A DNA stretch of 64,000 nt from Acidobacteriota bacterium (GTDB taxonomy: Bacteria; Acidobacteriota; Vicinamibacteria; Vicinamibacterales; Fen-181), in NCBI GenBank assembly GCA_003170135.1, contig PMZR01000016.1, positions 60,060-124,059 on the forward strand. The letters are read 5' to 3'. The position numbers were made by a program, and so were the translations under genes. The number at the start of each line of letters is the position of its first letter. Positions within the stretch are counted from its first letter, which is position 1. The notes beneath the pieces were generated by a model that was given only the letters and a program-made list of their open reading frames with translations, had not been told where the DNA came from and searched no databases. Shown piece after piece: positions 9,415-17,224 of this stretch.

Positions 9415-10248
9415 TCAGTAATTCTTGGCGAGGATCCGTTTCGCGGCTTCCTCCGGCGTGATTTGCCGGGTCCGCAGGGCGGTGAGATCCTTGCCCTGGA
9501 TGCTGAGATAGAGCGTCATCGTGTCCGGGTCTCCGAGGCCGCCGCGCGACTGGCTCGCGGCCACGGTGAACCACTCCTCGGGAGCGATCTGCATGGTGAT
9601 GCCTTGTTCGAGCATCACGTTGGTGAGTTCCTTCCTGACTTCGCTCGTGTACACCTCGTCGGGACTGCGCGGCTGCGCGAGCGGCGCGCCCCCTGTGCCG
9701 TCGGCACCCGCCCCGCCCTTGACGAGCGACGCGGCGCCCGGCCGGGGAGCGACGCCGGGCTCTGACAGCGCGGCACCCGACACGCGCGCCTGAACCCGGT
9801 CGATCATCTTCTTCAGCTCGACGCGCTTGGTTTCATCCGTCACGCTCTGAACGACGGCGCGCAATTGGTTCAGCTCGTTCGCGACGGCAATGTCGTTGTT
9901 CCGGTTGATGATGGCGATCGACCAGGTGCTGGCAGGCAAGGTCGGCACCTCGACCGCGAAGAACACACCATAGCCGTCGATCTTGAAGCCGCGCGCCGTG
10001 GGTGGCGCCCACCCGACGGGCCCCTGGAAGAGGTCAGGCATCTGGTTGACGACGGAGCGGATGCCCACGAAGACCGCGCGCTCCAGGATGCCCTCCATGA
10101 TCGAGATCTGGGATCGCAACTCCGCCTGTTGCGATTGCGAGGCTCGCGTCGCCGCCGCGACGGGCGCGGGTTGCGCCGACGCCGCGCCGGCCACAGCCAG
10201 GCACGAAGGCACGAGCAGGACGCCGAGACAAGTGCTGGAGAGCCTCAC
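9415..10248 (-). CDS. Secreted protein of the sigma/anti-sigma operon, unknown function
   Basis: 277 aa from GTG 10248, which has the excellent SD GGGAGG 7 nt upstream and begins a clean signal peptide (MRLSSTCLGVLLVPSCLAVA...ASAQ). A longer frame starts at GTG 10296, overlapping the upstream stop, but gives a poor signal peptide. The mature protein has a helix with heptad character (SQSQQAELRSQISIMEGILE), a mixed region (GYGVFFAVEVPTLP, IAIINRN) and a Pro/Gly/Ala linker near residue 180. It carries no cysteine in the mature part. Likely a periplasmic or envelope effector of the ECF sigma regulon; family not recognised. Confidence 0.78.
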   Translation of the reverse strand: MRLSSTCLGVLLVPSCLAVAGAASAQPAPVAAATRASQSQQAELRSQISIMEGILERAVFVGIRSVVNQMPDLFQGPVGWAPPTARGFKIDGYGVFFAVEVPTLPASTWSIAIINRNNDIAVANELNQLRAVVQSVTDETKRVELKKMIDRVQARVSGAALSEPGVAPRPGAASLVKGGAGADGTGGAPLAQPRSPDEVYTSEVRKELTNVMLEQGITMQIAPEEWFTVAASQSRGGLGDPDTMTLYLSIQGKDLTALRTRQITPEEAAKRILAKNY

Positions 10249-10295
10249 GATCGAACCTCCCGGCGAAGGCCCGCGCGTCGACGCGCGCGCCTTCA

Positions 10296-11126
10296 CTACT
10301 TGATTTCCTGAACGCTCGCGGTGCGCAGCATGTAATTCTGGACCTGGCTCAGCTGGTTCGTGCGCAAGTCGATCTGGCTGAGCCCCTGCAGGACGCGGCG
10401 CTGGTCCGCCGCACGCTGCGACTCCACGTCCCGCGTGAAGCGGAGGAAGCGTTCGGCCAGCTGCTGGTCGAACTCGCGCTGCAGTCGGCGGTCCCTGTCA
10501 TCGAGCAGCGTCTGCACGCGCGTGATCGTCGCCGTACTGTCCGACGGCGCACGGGCGCGGTCAGTGGACGCGCCGGCGGCCGCCGCGGTGACGGCGGTCG
10601 CGGCAGGCAGATCCTGGCGCAATCGTCGCTCGAGGGCCGCGAGGTCCGCGCGCCACGGCGCGGCATTGACCTGCGCCGGCGCCTGCTGCGCCTGGCTCGG
10701 CGCGCCGGCCGGCTGCTGCCAGCCGGTGCGGAGCGTCACGCCGTCGCGACCGATGTGCACGTTCAGGTTCGCGATCCCTGCACCGGCCGCCAGCACGAGC
10801 ACCGCCGCGGCCGCCTGCGCCCAGGCGGGCACGCGCGCCGGCACGCGCGGACGGAACCAATGAGCGGTGCGACGATCACGCGGCGGGACGGGACTCGCCG
10901 CGCGCGCGGGCGCATCGGCCTCGCCCACGACGCGAAAGCCGAGCGCCTGATCCGGCGGCGCCCATTCGCCGAGCACCACGCGGACGCCGCGAAGAGCGTC
11001 CAGCTCGGTGGCGCACGCGGCGCAATCGGCCAGGTGCGCTTCGACGGCCTGGCGTTCGGCCTCGTCGCACTCGCCATAGAGATACGCCATCAACAAGGAC
11101 TTGTCGTCGCAGACTCGTTGCTTCAT
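10296..11126 (-). CDS. Zinc-type (ZAS) anti-sigma factor, membrane-anchored
   Basis: 276 aa. The N-terminal anti-sigma domain has the ZAS signature H-x3-C-x2-C (HLADCAACATELDALRGV) with an upstream His/Cys-containing helix (CDDKSLLMAYLYGECDEAE). A single transmembrane segment follows (WAQAAAAVLVLAAGAGIANL, about residue 115-135) and a periplasmic C-terminal half rich in Arg/Gln coiled-coil-like helices. It would bind the ECF sigma at the inner membrane and release it on an envelope signal. The ATG at 11126 overlaps the sigma gene stop by 4 nt (ATGA), the usual sigma/anti-sigma coupling. Confidence 0.92.
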   Translation of the reverse strand: MKQRVCDDKSLLMAYLYGECDEAERQAVEAHLADCAACATELDALRGVRVVLGEWAPPDQALGFRVVGEADAPARAASPVPPRDRRTAHWFRPRVPARVPAWAQAAAAVLVLAAGAGIANLNVHIGRDGVTLRTGWQQPAGAPSQAQQAPAQVNAAPWRADLAALERRLRQDLPAATAVTAAAAGASTDRARAPSDSTATITRVQTLLDDRDRRLQREFDQQLAERFLRFTRDVESQRAADQRRVLQGLSQIDLRTNQLSQVQNYMLRTASVQEIK

Positions 11127-11755
11127 ATGTCGCTCGGCCGGCGGGACACCGCACGCGATGGCGCGGCGCCGTCGTCCGCTCCGACGCTGCTGTGGATACC
11201 CGCTTCTTCCAGCTGCCGCCGCAGGAGCGTCAAGCCCTGGTAGAGCCGCGTCTTCACCGTGCTCAACGGGCAGCCCTGCAAATCCGCGATCTCCTGAAAG
11301 GTCAGGCCCTGGTATTCCTTCAACACAACCGCGGTGCGCTGCTCGTCGGACAGCACCCGCATCGCCATGGCGACCAGCCGGCTCATGTCCTGCCGCGCCA
11401 CGAGATCTTCGACCGACTCGGCGGGACCGCGTTGCGAGGCGAGCTCCGTCAGGTCGACCCCTTCGGGAGCCTGGACGACCGGGGTCCGGCGTTCGCGGCG
11501 TATCCAATCGCGGCAGAGGTTGAGCGCGATCCGATACAGCCAGGACGAGAATTTCGCCTGCCCCTTGAAGGCCCCGATCCCGCGGAACGCACGCAGGAAG
11601 GTCTCCTGGCAGACGTCCCGGGCATCTTCCTCGCGGCCGATGACGCGGTAGGCGAGCGCGTAGATAGGCCTCTCCCAGCGCGTGATCAGCTGGTTGAAGC
11701 TGTCAGCGTCGCCGTGCGTGGAACGCGCGACGAGTTCCTCGTCCGTGCACGTCAT
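11123..11755 (-). CDS. ECF-type RNA polymerase sigma factor (RpoE-like)
   Basis: 210 aa from ATG 11755. Region sigma-2 (FNQLITRWERPIYALAYRVI, DVCQETFLRAFRGIGAF, FSSWLYRIALNLCRDWIRR) and region sigma-4 (FQEIADLQGCPLSTVKTRLY) are complete; there is no sigma-1 or sigma-3, as expected for ECF factors. An open frame extends 33 codons further upstream through a heptamer repeat array and is unlikely to be coding. Co-transcribed and coupled with its anti-sigma at 11126, followed by a secreted protein. Confidence 0.95.
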   Translation of the reverse strand: MTCTDEELVARSTHGDADSFNQLITRWERPIYALAYRVIGREEDARDVCQETFLRAFRGIGAFKGQAKFSSWLYRIALNLCRDWIRRERRTPVVQAPEGVDLTELASQRGPAESVEDLVARQDMSRLVAMAMRVLSDEQRTAVVLKEYQGLTFQEIADLQGCPLSTVKTRLYQGLTLLRRQLEEAGIHSSVGADDGAAPSRAVSRRPSDI

Positions 11756-12212
11756 CGGGAGCAGGGCGGACTCCTTGGGACCGTCGGGCTCTGGGCTCTT
11801 TGCTCTAGGGCTCCGGGCTCCAGCCGGCACTCGGAAGCCCGCGGCTCCCGGCAACTGCGCCGCCTGCCCGCATCAATAAGTTAGACGCACATGATGGTGA
11901 AACAGTCGGATGACCGGGAGGACGATTATACCTCGCACTAACCCACTCAACCAGCAGGGGTTACGGCGGACTGAAGGGCCGGGGACCGCGCCGAAGCGGC
12001 GGCGTTTGGTGGCAAACGCGCGGGTGGCATAGAATTGCCGGCGTCGGAAACCGGCCGGCGAGCGTATCGGGCCGGCGCTACGCCCCGCATTCACTCTGAC
12101 CGATACACAGTCGAACAGGGGATGTGCTGGCCGCGGGGCGCGCAACGTGTCGCTCGCCGCGGGCGGGTGGCGTGCGCGCCGGCCACGGCGTGAGGACTTC
12201 GCGGGAGAACGG
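11756..12212. other. 457-bp divergent intergenic region
   Basis: Separates the ECF sigma operon (minus) from the GAF-PAS kinase (plus). It holds heptamer array A and a perfect minus-strand TATAAT (complement of 11925-11930) with only a weak -35 (TGGTTG, 17 bp), a candidate promoter for the sigma operon. A TGGCA...TTGCC match at 12025 is one base short of sigma-54 spacing. No further gene or RNA recognised. Confidence 0.5.
11786..11820. repeat. Degenerate heptamer array A (5 x 7 bp)
   Basis: Units gggctct, gggctct, ttgctct, agggctc, cgggctc in perfect 7-bp register, between the ECF sigma start and its putative promoter. One of five such arrays in this window. Confidence 0.75.
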
Positions 12213-14297
12213 ATGAAAGACACCGATGTCGGAGCAGGCGACAAGGCGTCGCGCGCCCAGCTGCCGTCCTACGCCCTGCTCGGCCGGATGGTCGCCGAAA
12301 CCCGCCGTGCGTCCGACATCTTCCCGCTCCTGCACGAAGACGCGGTCGCGGCCGTCGGTGGTCGCTGCTCGGTCCTGCTGCAGATCGACCCGCGGACGGC
12401 GCTGCTGCACCCGACGTCGGCGTTGGGCATCGACCGGCTCCCGCCCGAGCCGTGGATGTTGACCTCGGCCGAGGCCCGTGCGGCCGATGAGGCCTTCAGC
12501 AACGAAGCGCCGCTGTTCGTCGCCGACCTCCAGGCGCGGCTCCCCGCCCTGGCCGAACGACTCGGCACGTGCTCGGCGCTGCTCGTCCCGCTGTTCCAAC
12601 TGCGCACGCCGCTCGCGCTGCTCGTCATCGGCGTCCGGGAACCGATCGCGAGCGTCCCCGAGCGACTGCTGTCGGTCGCGCACGCGTTCGTGCTGGCCAT
12701 CGAGCGGGCGCGCCTGCACCGCGAAGCCCAGCTGCAGCAGGAAGTGCGGCGCCTGCTCGACGCGTTCTCGCGCGTCGCCTCGTCGGCGCTGAACCTGACG
12801 ACCGGCCTCGAGGTGTTCTGCCGCGACGCGAATCGCCTGTTCAACGCCGAGCGCACGTCGATCTGGCTGCACGACCGCCAGGCGCGCGCCCTGGTGCTGA
12901 CCGCCTCCTCCGATCCGTCGTACCTGGCGCGCGGCACGCGCGTGTCGATTGAGAGCGCGCACTCGCCCGCCGCCGCCGCGATGCGACGGCCGCGCGCCGA
13001 GATCCACGATGCGCCGCAGGAGGACGCGGCCTCGATGGCGGCCTCGACGATCACGGTGCCGCTCAAGGGTCGCCGGCGCGCGCTGGGGACGCTCGTCTTC
13101 GAGAGCGTCCACGCGGACCCGGGCGCCGAGCTCGACCTGCTGGACAACGCCGACCTGGTGGGACGCCAACTCTCAGGCGCCGTCGAGAACGTGCAACTGC
13201 TGGAAGACGTGCTGCGGTCGCGACGCGAGATGGAGAAGACGGTCAACTCGCTGCCCGACCTGGTGGCCGTTTGCGACGCCAGCCTGCAGTTGATGAACGT
13301 GAATCAGGCGTTCGCCGAGCGGGTGGGCCTCGGGCGCGATCAAATGGTCGGCCGGCTGCTCACCGATTTCCTGGGGCTCGACGCCACCAGCTGGCTGCGC
13401 AAGCTCGACGTCTGCGGCGCCGGTGCGGCGATCGCGCAGAGCTACACGCACGAACTCGATGACGCGATCCTCGGCGGCCGGTTCTCGATCACGGTCAGCA
13501 CGCTGCTCGCTCCCGAGGGCGACCCGCTCGGTGTCATCCTGGTGGCCCGCGACATCACGCCGCAGACACGGCTCGAGGCGGAACGCACCGCGTTGCGCGA
13601 TCGCCTCACGCAATCAGAGAAGCTGGCGGCGCTCGGACAGTTCATTGCCGGCATCGCGCACGAGCTGAACAATCCGCTGCAAGCGGTGCTGGGACACGCC
13701 GAGCTGATGCGCCGGCGCACCGGGCTCACACGCGATGTCCACCGCGACCTCCAGATCGTGTACCGCGAAGCCGACCGGGCGGCCAAGATCGTGCGCAACC
13801 TGCTCGTGTTCGCGGGCAAGCGGCGGCTCGCGCGCCGGCTCGTGAACGTCAACACCGTGGTCGGCAAAGCGCTCTCGAACCGGGCGAGCGCGTGCCGCGC
13901 GGGTGGCATTGAAATCGTTCGCCAGCTCGACGAACACGCGCCGAAGATCCTGGCCGATCCGCTCCTGCTGCAGGAGGCGATCCTCAACATCGTCATCAAC
14001 GCCGAGCAGGCGGTCGCCGCGAAGGGCGGGGGACGAATCGAGGCGCGCACGAAATCCTGGCCCGCACGCAACCTCGTGGTGATCGAAATACGCGATACGG
14101 GCCCCGGCATCCCGCCCGAGGTAATGGCCCGGATCTTCGAGCCGTTCTACACGACCAAGGAAGTTGGCCAGGGCACGGGGCTTGGCCTGGCGATCACGTA
14201 CGGCATCGTCCAGGAACACGGCGGGCACGTGCTGGCGGCGACCCACCAGGAAGGCGGCGCGGTTTTCACGGTGGAGTTGCCGACCGGCAGGGGTTAG
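12213..14297 (+). CDS. GAF-GAF-PAS sensor histidine kinase
   Basis: 694 aa from ATG 12213 (SD GGGAGAA). Two tandem GAF-like domains (about 15-180 and 185-345), one PAS domain (about 360-465, LPDLVAVCDASLQLMNVNQA), then a HisKA dimerisation domain with phospho-acceptor His483 (IAGIAHELNNPLQAVLGH) and an HATPase domain (N box NIVINAEQAV, G boxes DTGPGIP and GTGLGLAITYG). No transmembrane segment, so a soluble sensor of a cytoplasmic ligand or redox state. Next gene, 95 bp downstream, is a response regulator and its probable partner. An extra 22 codons to GTG 12147 are possible. Confidence 0.93.
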   Translation: MKDTDVGAGDKASRAQLPSYALLGRMVAETRRASDIFPLLHEDAVAAVGGRCSVLLQIDPRTALLHPTSALGIDRLPPEPWMLTSAEARAADEAFSNEAPLFVADLQARLPALAERLGTCSALLVPLFQLRTPLALLVIGVREPIASVPERLLSVAHAFVLAIERARLHREAQLQQEVRRLLDAFSRVASSALNLTTGLEVFCRDANRLFNAERTSIWLHDRQARALVLTASSDPSYLARGTRVSIESAHSPAAAAMRRPRAEIHDAPQEDAASMAASTITVPLKGRRRALGTLVFESVHADPGAELDLLDNADLVGRQLSGAVENVQLLEDVLRSRREMEKTVNSLPDLVAVCDASLQLMNVNQAFAERVGLGRDQMVGRLLTDFLGLDATSWLRKLDVCGAGAAIAQSYTHELDDAILGGRFSITVSTLLAPEGDPLGVILVARDITPQTRLEAERTALRDRLTQSEKLAALGQFIAGIAHELNNPLQAVLGHAELMRRRTGLTRDVHRDLQIVYREADRAAKIVRNLLVFAGKRRLARRLVNVNTVVGKALSNRASACRAGGIEIVRQLDEHAPKILADPLLLQEAILNIVINAEQAVAAKGGGRIEARTKSWPARNLVVIEIRDTGPGIPPEVMARIFEPFYTTKEVGQGTGLGLAITYGIVQEHGGHVLAATHQEGGAVFTVELPTGRG

Positions 14298-14324
14298 ACT
14301 TCACGCGTTCGCCTTTCGGCGTTC

Positions 14325-14380
14325 GGACTCCGGACTCCGGACTCCGGACTCCGGACTCCGGACTTCGGACTTCAGACTTC
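14325..14380. repeat. Degenerate heptamer array B (8 x 7 bp)
   Basis: Five copies of ggactcc, two of ggacttc and one of agacttc in uninterrupted 7-bp register, ending 12 bp before the response-regulator ATG. It occupies the place where a ribosome-binding site would be expected. Confidence 0.9.
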
Positions 14381-14392
14381 AGATTGACGACG

Positions 14393-14974
14393 ATGATCGA
14401 TGAAGCGTTTCTCACGACCGAAGAAGTGCTCGACTACCTGCAGGTGACGCAGCGGACCGTGTACCGGCTCATCAAGGCCGGTCGCATTCCAGCCGTGCGC
14501 GTGGGACGGCAATGGCGGTTCCGCAAGCAGGATGTCGATCGCTGGCTCGAGACCCAGCAGGGACGGGCTTCACGAGCGTCGGTCGCAAGCGTCGTGCGGC
14601 CTGCGCTCGATCGGCGCGCGCGCATCCTCGTCGTCGATGACGAAGCCGGCATCCGCGAGCTGTTGTCGAAAACGCTGGCGCTGGCCGAGTACGAAGTAGA
14701 TCTTGCGCCCGGCGGGCAGGAAGCCCTCGAACGACTGCGCGCCGACCACTACGACCTGGTGATCACCGACCTGAAGATGCCCGGCGTCGACGGGATGACC
14801 CTGATTCGCGAGGCGCGTCGTTTCCTGCCGCAACTGCCCATCATCATCATCACGGGATTCTCCACCGAGGCGAGCGCCATCGAAGCGATCAACCTCGGCG
14901 TCAACGGCTACCTCACGAAGCCGTTCCGTGTCCCTAAAGTCCTATCGGTTGCGGCCAAGGCCCTGGGCGAATAG
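14393..14974 (+). CDS. Response regulator with N-terminal excisionase-type HTH and C-terminal receiver
   Basis: 193 aa. Residues 6-54 are a winged-helix domain of the excisionase/MerR-like HTH_17 type (LTTEEVLDYLQVTQRTVYRL, VGRQWRFRKQDVDRWLE). Residues 77-190 are a full receiver: acidic pair VVDDE, phospho-acceptor Asp126 in VITDLKMPG, Thr in IIIITGFS, Lys in LTKPF. This order is inverted compared with ordinary response regulators (receiver first). ATG 14393 is used; TTG 14384 also possible. The kinase immediately upstream is the likely partner, and the small HTH protein at 15235 is its free-standing DNA-binding homologue. Confidence 0.92.
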   Translation: MIDEAFLTTEEVLDYLQVTQRTVYRLIKAGRIPAVRVGRQWRFRKQDVDRWLETQQGRASRASVASVVRPALDRRARILVVDDEAGIRELLSKTLALAEYEVDLAPGGQEALERLRADHYDLVITDLKMPGVDGMTLIREARRFLPQLPIIIITGFSTEASAIEAINLGVNGYLTKPFRVPKVLSVAAKALGE

Positions 14975-15137
14975 GACCCTTCGGCCCGGTCGCCACCTGC
15001 CAGCCATCCCGCCTAATATCCCTGCAACTTGTGTATTTGCAATGGCTTAGGTCATCTGTACGGGCCCATCAGCTGCCCGTTTGCCCCCCTGCCGCCCTCT
15101 CTCATCAAAAAAAATCGTCCGACCCCAACAATTTCTC

Positions 15138-15167
15138 TTGACGAGCTCTGCGGCATGAAAGTATCTT
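15138..15167 (+). promoter_or_regulatory. Promoter in AT-rich patch upstream of small HTH gene
   Basis: TTGACG (15138-15143) followed after 18 bp by TATCTT (15162-15167). The surrounding 15100-15215 stretch is far more AT-rich than the rest of the window, as expected for a regulatory region or recently acquired DNA. Confidence 0.45.
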
Positions 15168-15169
15168 GT

Positions 15170-15205
15170 TGTCATCTACTGTCATATAAAGTTCTTCAGA
15201 TGACA
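15170..15205. promoter_or_regulatory. Inverted-repeat operator candidate
   Basis: TGTCATCT (15170-15177) and AGATGACA (15198-15205) are perfect inverted octamers with a 20-bp spacer. A third copy, AGATGACA, overlaps the HTH gene ATG (15233-15240), and a partial TGTCAT lies at 15180. Three octamers around the start of a small DNA-binding protein suggest autoregulation; this is inference. Confidence 0.45.
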
Positions 15206-15234
15206 GCCCGATAGCAGATTCTGAAGGTCACGAG

Positions 15235-15444
15235 ATGACACCTGGGCACTACAACGGTTTCGGCGACAACGAGTTCATGACCACCGACGACGTGCTGGGG
15301 TACCTGCGCATCAACGCCCGGACCGTCTACCGGCTGATCAGGGACGGCGAGCTCCCCGCCGTGCGAATCGGCCGGCAGTGGCGGGTCCGGCGCTGCGACC
15401 TCGACAGCTGGCTGGACGGCCAGCGGCCCGGCGCGGGCAAGTAA
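15235..15444 (+). CDS. Small excisionase-type HTH DNA-binding protein
   Basis: 69 aa consisting only of an HTH_17 domain (FMTTDDVLGYLRINARTVYR, IGRQWRVRRCDLDSWLDGQ), closely similar to the N-terminal domain of the regulator at 14393. ATG 15235; an internal ATG at 15277 is another possible start. Such proteins bind DNA as winged helices; despite the family name there is no integrase or att-like site next to it, so a transcriptional role is more likely. It stands directly upstream of the pilin-like locus (first subunit at 15539) and is a candidate regulator of it. Confidence 0.85.
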   Translation: MTPGHYNGFGDNEFMTTDDVLGYLRINARTVYRLIRDGELPAVRIGRQWRVRRCDLDSWLDGQRPGAGK

Positions 15445-15499
15445 CCACCCACCGCCATGGCTGCACACATGGCGGACTCAGGCGGAAACGACGTGCACG

Positions 15500-15518
15500 C
15501 CTCACACACCCCGTGAGG
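15500..15518 (+). promoter_or_regulatory. Leader hairpin of pilin-like gene 1
   Basis: CCTCAC-N7-GTGAGG, 20 nt upstream of the ATG, within a roughly 65-nt leader that is duplicated in front of the next gene. The stem is identical in both leaders while loop length differs (7 versus 3 nt). Confidence 0.5.
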
Positions 15519-15538
15519 GCATTGCAAGGACGAAGGCC

Positions 15539-16033
15539 ATGAAGAAGGTCCTCATCACTCTCGTGGCGGTTCTGGCCGTGACCGGAACCGTCGCCTTTGC
15601 GGCCACTGACACCAAGACCGTCACGGTCACCGCGACGGTGAGCGCCACGGCCAAGTTGTCGCTCACCTCGGCCACCCTGACGTTCGCCAACGCCGACCCC
15701 GACACCACGCCGTCGATCGCCGCGAGCGAGGGCGCGTTGACCGTCACGGCCAAGGGGAAGACGAGTGCGGCCGGCAACATCACGCTCACCGTGAAAGCGG
15801 GCGGTGCGCTGACGTCGGGGACCGACACCATCGCCGTCTCGAACCTGACCTGGACGGCGACCGGCGCCGGCTACGTGGCGGGAACGATGAGCAGCGCCAC
15901 CGCCCAGTCGGTCGGTTCGTGGACCGGCTCGGGCAACTACCCCGGCACCCAGACTTACGCGCTGCTCAACAGCTGGACGTACACGACGGGCAGCTACACG
16001 GCGACCCTGACCTACACGCTGACCGCCCCATAG
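15539..16033 (+). CDS. Pilin-like secreted beta subunit 1
   Basis: 164 aa. Signal peptide MKKVLITLVAVLAVTGTVAFA, then an all-beta, Thr/Ala/Ser-rich, cysteine-free protein. It starts with an alternating strand (TKTVTVTATVSA) and ends with another (YTATLTYTLTAP), as in donor-strand-exchanging subunits of chaperone-usher pili. Shared motifs with the next three genes: F-x-N/S-x-D-P-D-T-x-P, LTWTA, GTM, TAQ, WTGSG, QTYAL, NSWTY. SD AAGGA upstream. No named family was recognised; spore-coat-U/DUF4402-like folds are the nearest comparison. Probably the major subunit of a surface fibre; inference from context. Confidence 0.82.
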   Translation: MKKVLITLVAVLAVTGTVAFAATDTKTVTVTATVSATAKLSLTSATLTFANADPDTTPSIAASEGALTVTAKGKTSAAGNITLTVKAGGALTSGTDTIAVSNLTWTATGAGYVAGTMSSATAQSVGSWTGSGNYPGTQTYALLNSWTYTTGSYTATLTYTLTAP

Positions 16034-16095
16034 TCACGCGTACCCCCACCTCCACCAGGCACGGGTGGCGGAATCAGGAGGAAACGACGTGCTCA

Positions 16096-16110
16096 CCTCA
16101 CACAGTGAGG
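16096..16110 (+). promoter_or_regulatory. Leader hairpin of pilin-like gene 2
   Basis: CCTCAC-ACA-GTGAGG, the same 6-bp stem as at 15500, again about 20 nt upstream of the ATG and followed by AAGGAG. Flanking leader sequence (GGCGGA-TCAGG-GGAAACGACGTG pattern) is conserved between the two copies. Confidence 0.5.
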
Positions 16111-16130
16111 CCGTCGCAAGGAGCAAGGCA

Positions 16131-16640
16131 ATGAAGAAAGTTCTCATCACCATGGTGGCGGTTCTGGCGTTGGCCGGAACCATGTTCGCCGCCGACATCA
16201 CGAAGACCGCCAACGTCACCGTCAGCGCCACCGTCGGCTCGGCGGCGAGCCTCGCGCTCAACCAGACTACGCAGACGTTCGCGGACTCGGATCCGGCCAC
16301 GGTCCCGTCCATTGCGGCGACCGAAGGGGCCATCACCATCACCGCGAAGGCGAGGACGGGGTCGAGCAGCGGCGTCACGCTGACCGTGGTTTCGGGTGAC
16401 GACCTCAAGTCGGGTTCCGACACGATTCTGATCAACAATCTGACGTGGACCGCGAGTGGCAACCACTACGGCGCGGGCACCATGAACGCGTCGACGGCGC
16501 AGACGGTTGCATCCTGGACGGGATCGACCCCGAATCCGGGCGGTTACGTCGGCGCGCAGACCTATGCGCTGGCCAACAGCTGGGCCTACGCGACCGGTTC
16601 GTACACGGCGACCCTGACCTACACGCTGACCGTTCCCTAG
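16131..16640 (+). CDS. Pilin-like secreted beta subunit 2
   Basis: 169 aa paralogue of the preceding gene with a nearly identical signal peptide (MKKVLITMVAVLALAGTMFA) and C-terminal strand (YTATLTYTLTVP). Conserved positions include FADSDPATVPSI, ITITAKART, LTWTASG, GTMNASTAQ, ASWTGS, QTYALANSWAY. The strong SD AAGGAG starts 13 nt upstream of the ATG. The gene and its leader clearly arose by tandem duplication. Presumed alternative major or adaptor subunit. Confidence 0.82.
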   Translation: MKKVLITMVAVLALAGTMFAADITKTANVTVSATVGSAASLALNQTTQTFADSDPATVPSIAATEGAITITAKARTGSSSGVTLTVVSGDDLKSGSDTILINNLTWTASGNHYGAGTMNASTAQTVASWTGSTPNPGGYVGAQTYALANSWAYATGSYTATLTYTLTVP

Positions 16641-16685
16641 TCGCCGGTCAAAGCAGAGGGGAAGGGTGTGAGGAGAAGTTCTGCG

Positions 16686-17207
16686 ATGCGTCCTGGACTC
16701 AAGCAAGCAGGTCGATGCGGGTGGCTGTTGGTGGCGTGCCTCCTGGCCGTCACCGCAGACGCCCGCGCGCAGAACCCGAGGACGGCGAACGAGACGGTCA
16801 CCTTCGTCGTCGCCGCGCAGGCCAATCTCACGCTGTCGGCGACGACGCAGACTTTCCCGAACGCGGACCCCGACACGGTTCCGCAAATCCCGGCTTCGCA
16901 GGGGCCGGTGACGATCACGACCAAGGGACGCACGGCCCCGGGCAACCAGATCATTCTCTCGGCGCTCGCATCGGACGATCTTCGGTCTGGCACGAACACG
17001 ATCCTGATCGGCGCGCTCACGTGGACCGCGAGCGGCACCGGGTACGTCGGCGGGACGATGAACAGGACCACCGCACAGCAGGTGGGACTGTGGAGCACGA
17101 GCGGGAACTTCGGGGGAACGCAAACGTACCTCCTCGCCAACTCGTGGACGTATCCAACGGGCAACTACGGTCCCGTGACTCTGACCTACACGCTCAGCGC
17201 GCCGTAG
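16686..17207 (+). CDS. Pilin-like secreted beta subunit 3
   Basis: 173 aa. Start ATG 16686 with SD GGAGAA; GTG 16668 is an alternative. The signal peptide is longer and more basic (MRPGLKQAGRCGWLLVACLL..DARAQ). The mature protein shares FPNADPDTVPQI, VTITTKGRT, LRSGTNTILIGALTWTASG, GTMNRTTAQ, QTYLLANSWTY and ends LTYTLSAP. More diverged than subunits 1 and 2, which fits a minor subunit. Confidence 0.8.
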   Translation: MRPGLKQAGRCGWLLVACLLAVTADARAQNPRTANETVTFVVAAQANLTLSATTQTFPNADPDTVPQIPASQGPVTITTKGRTAPGNQIILSALASDDLRSGTNTILIGALTWTASGTGYVGGTMNRTTAQQVGLWSTSGNFGGTQTYLLANSWTYPTGNYGPVTLTYTLSAP

Positions 17208-17224
17208 CGCCTCGGGGCACCATC

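Noticed and set aside
12025..12039. TGGCATAGAATTGCC as a sigma-54 promoter for the GAF-PAS kinase
   Set aside because: GG to GC distance is 9 bp instead of the required 10.
14393..15444. Excisionase-like genes as part of a prophage or integrative element
   Set aside because: No integrase, att-like direct repeats, tRNA target or phage structural genes are nearby; the only tyrosine recombinase (29515) is housekeeping XerC.
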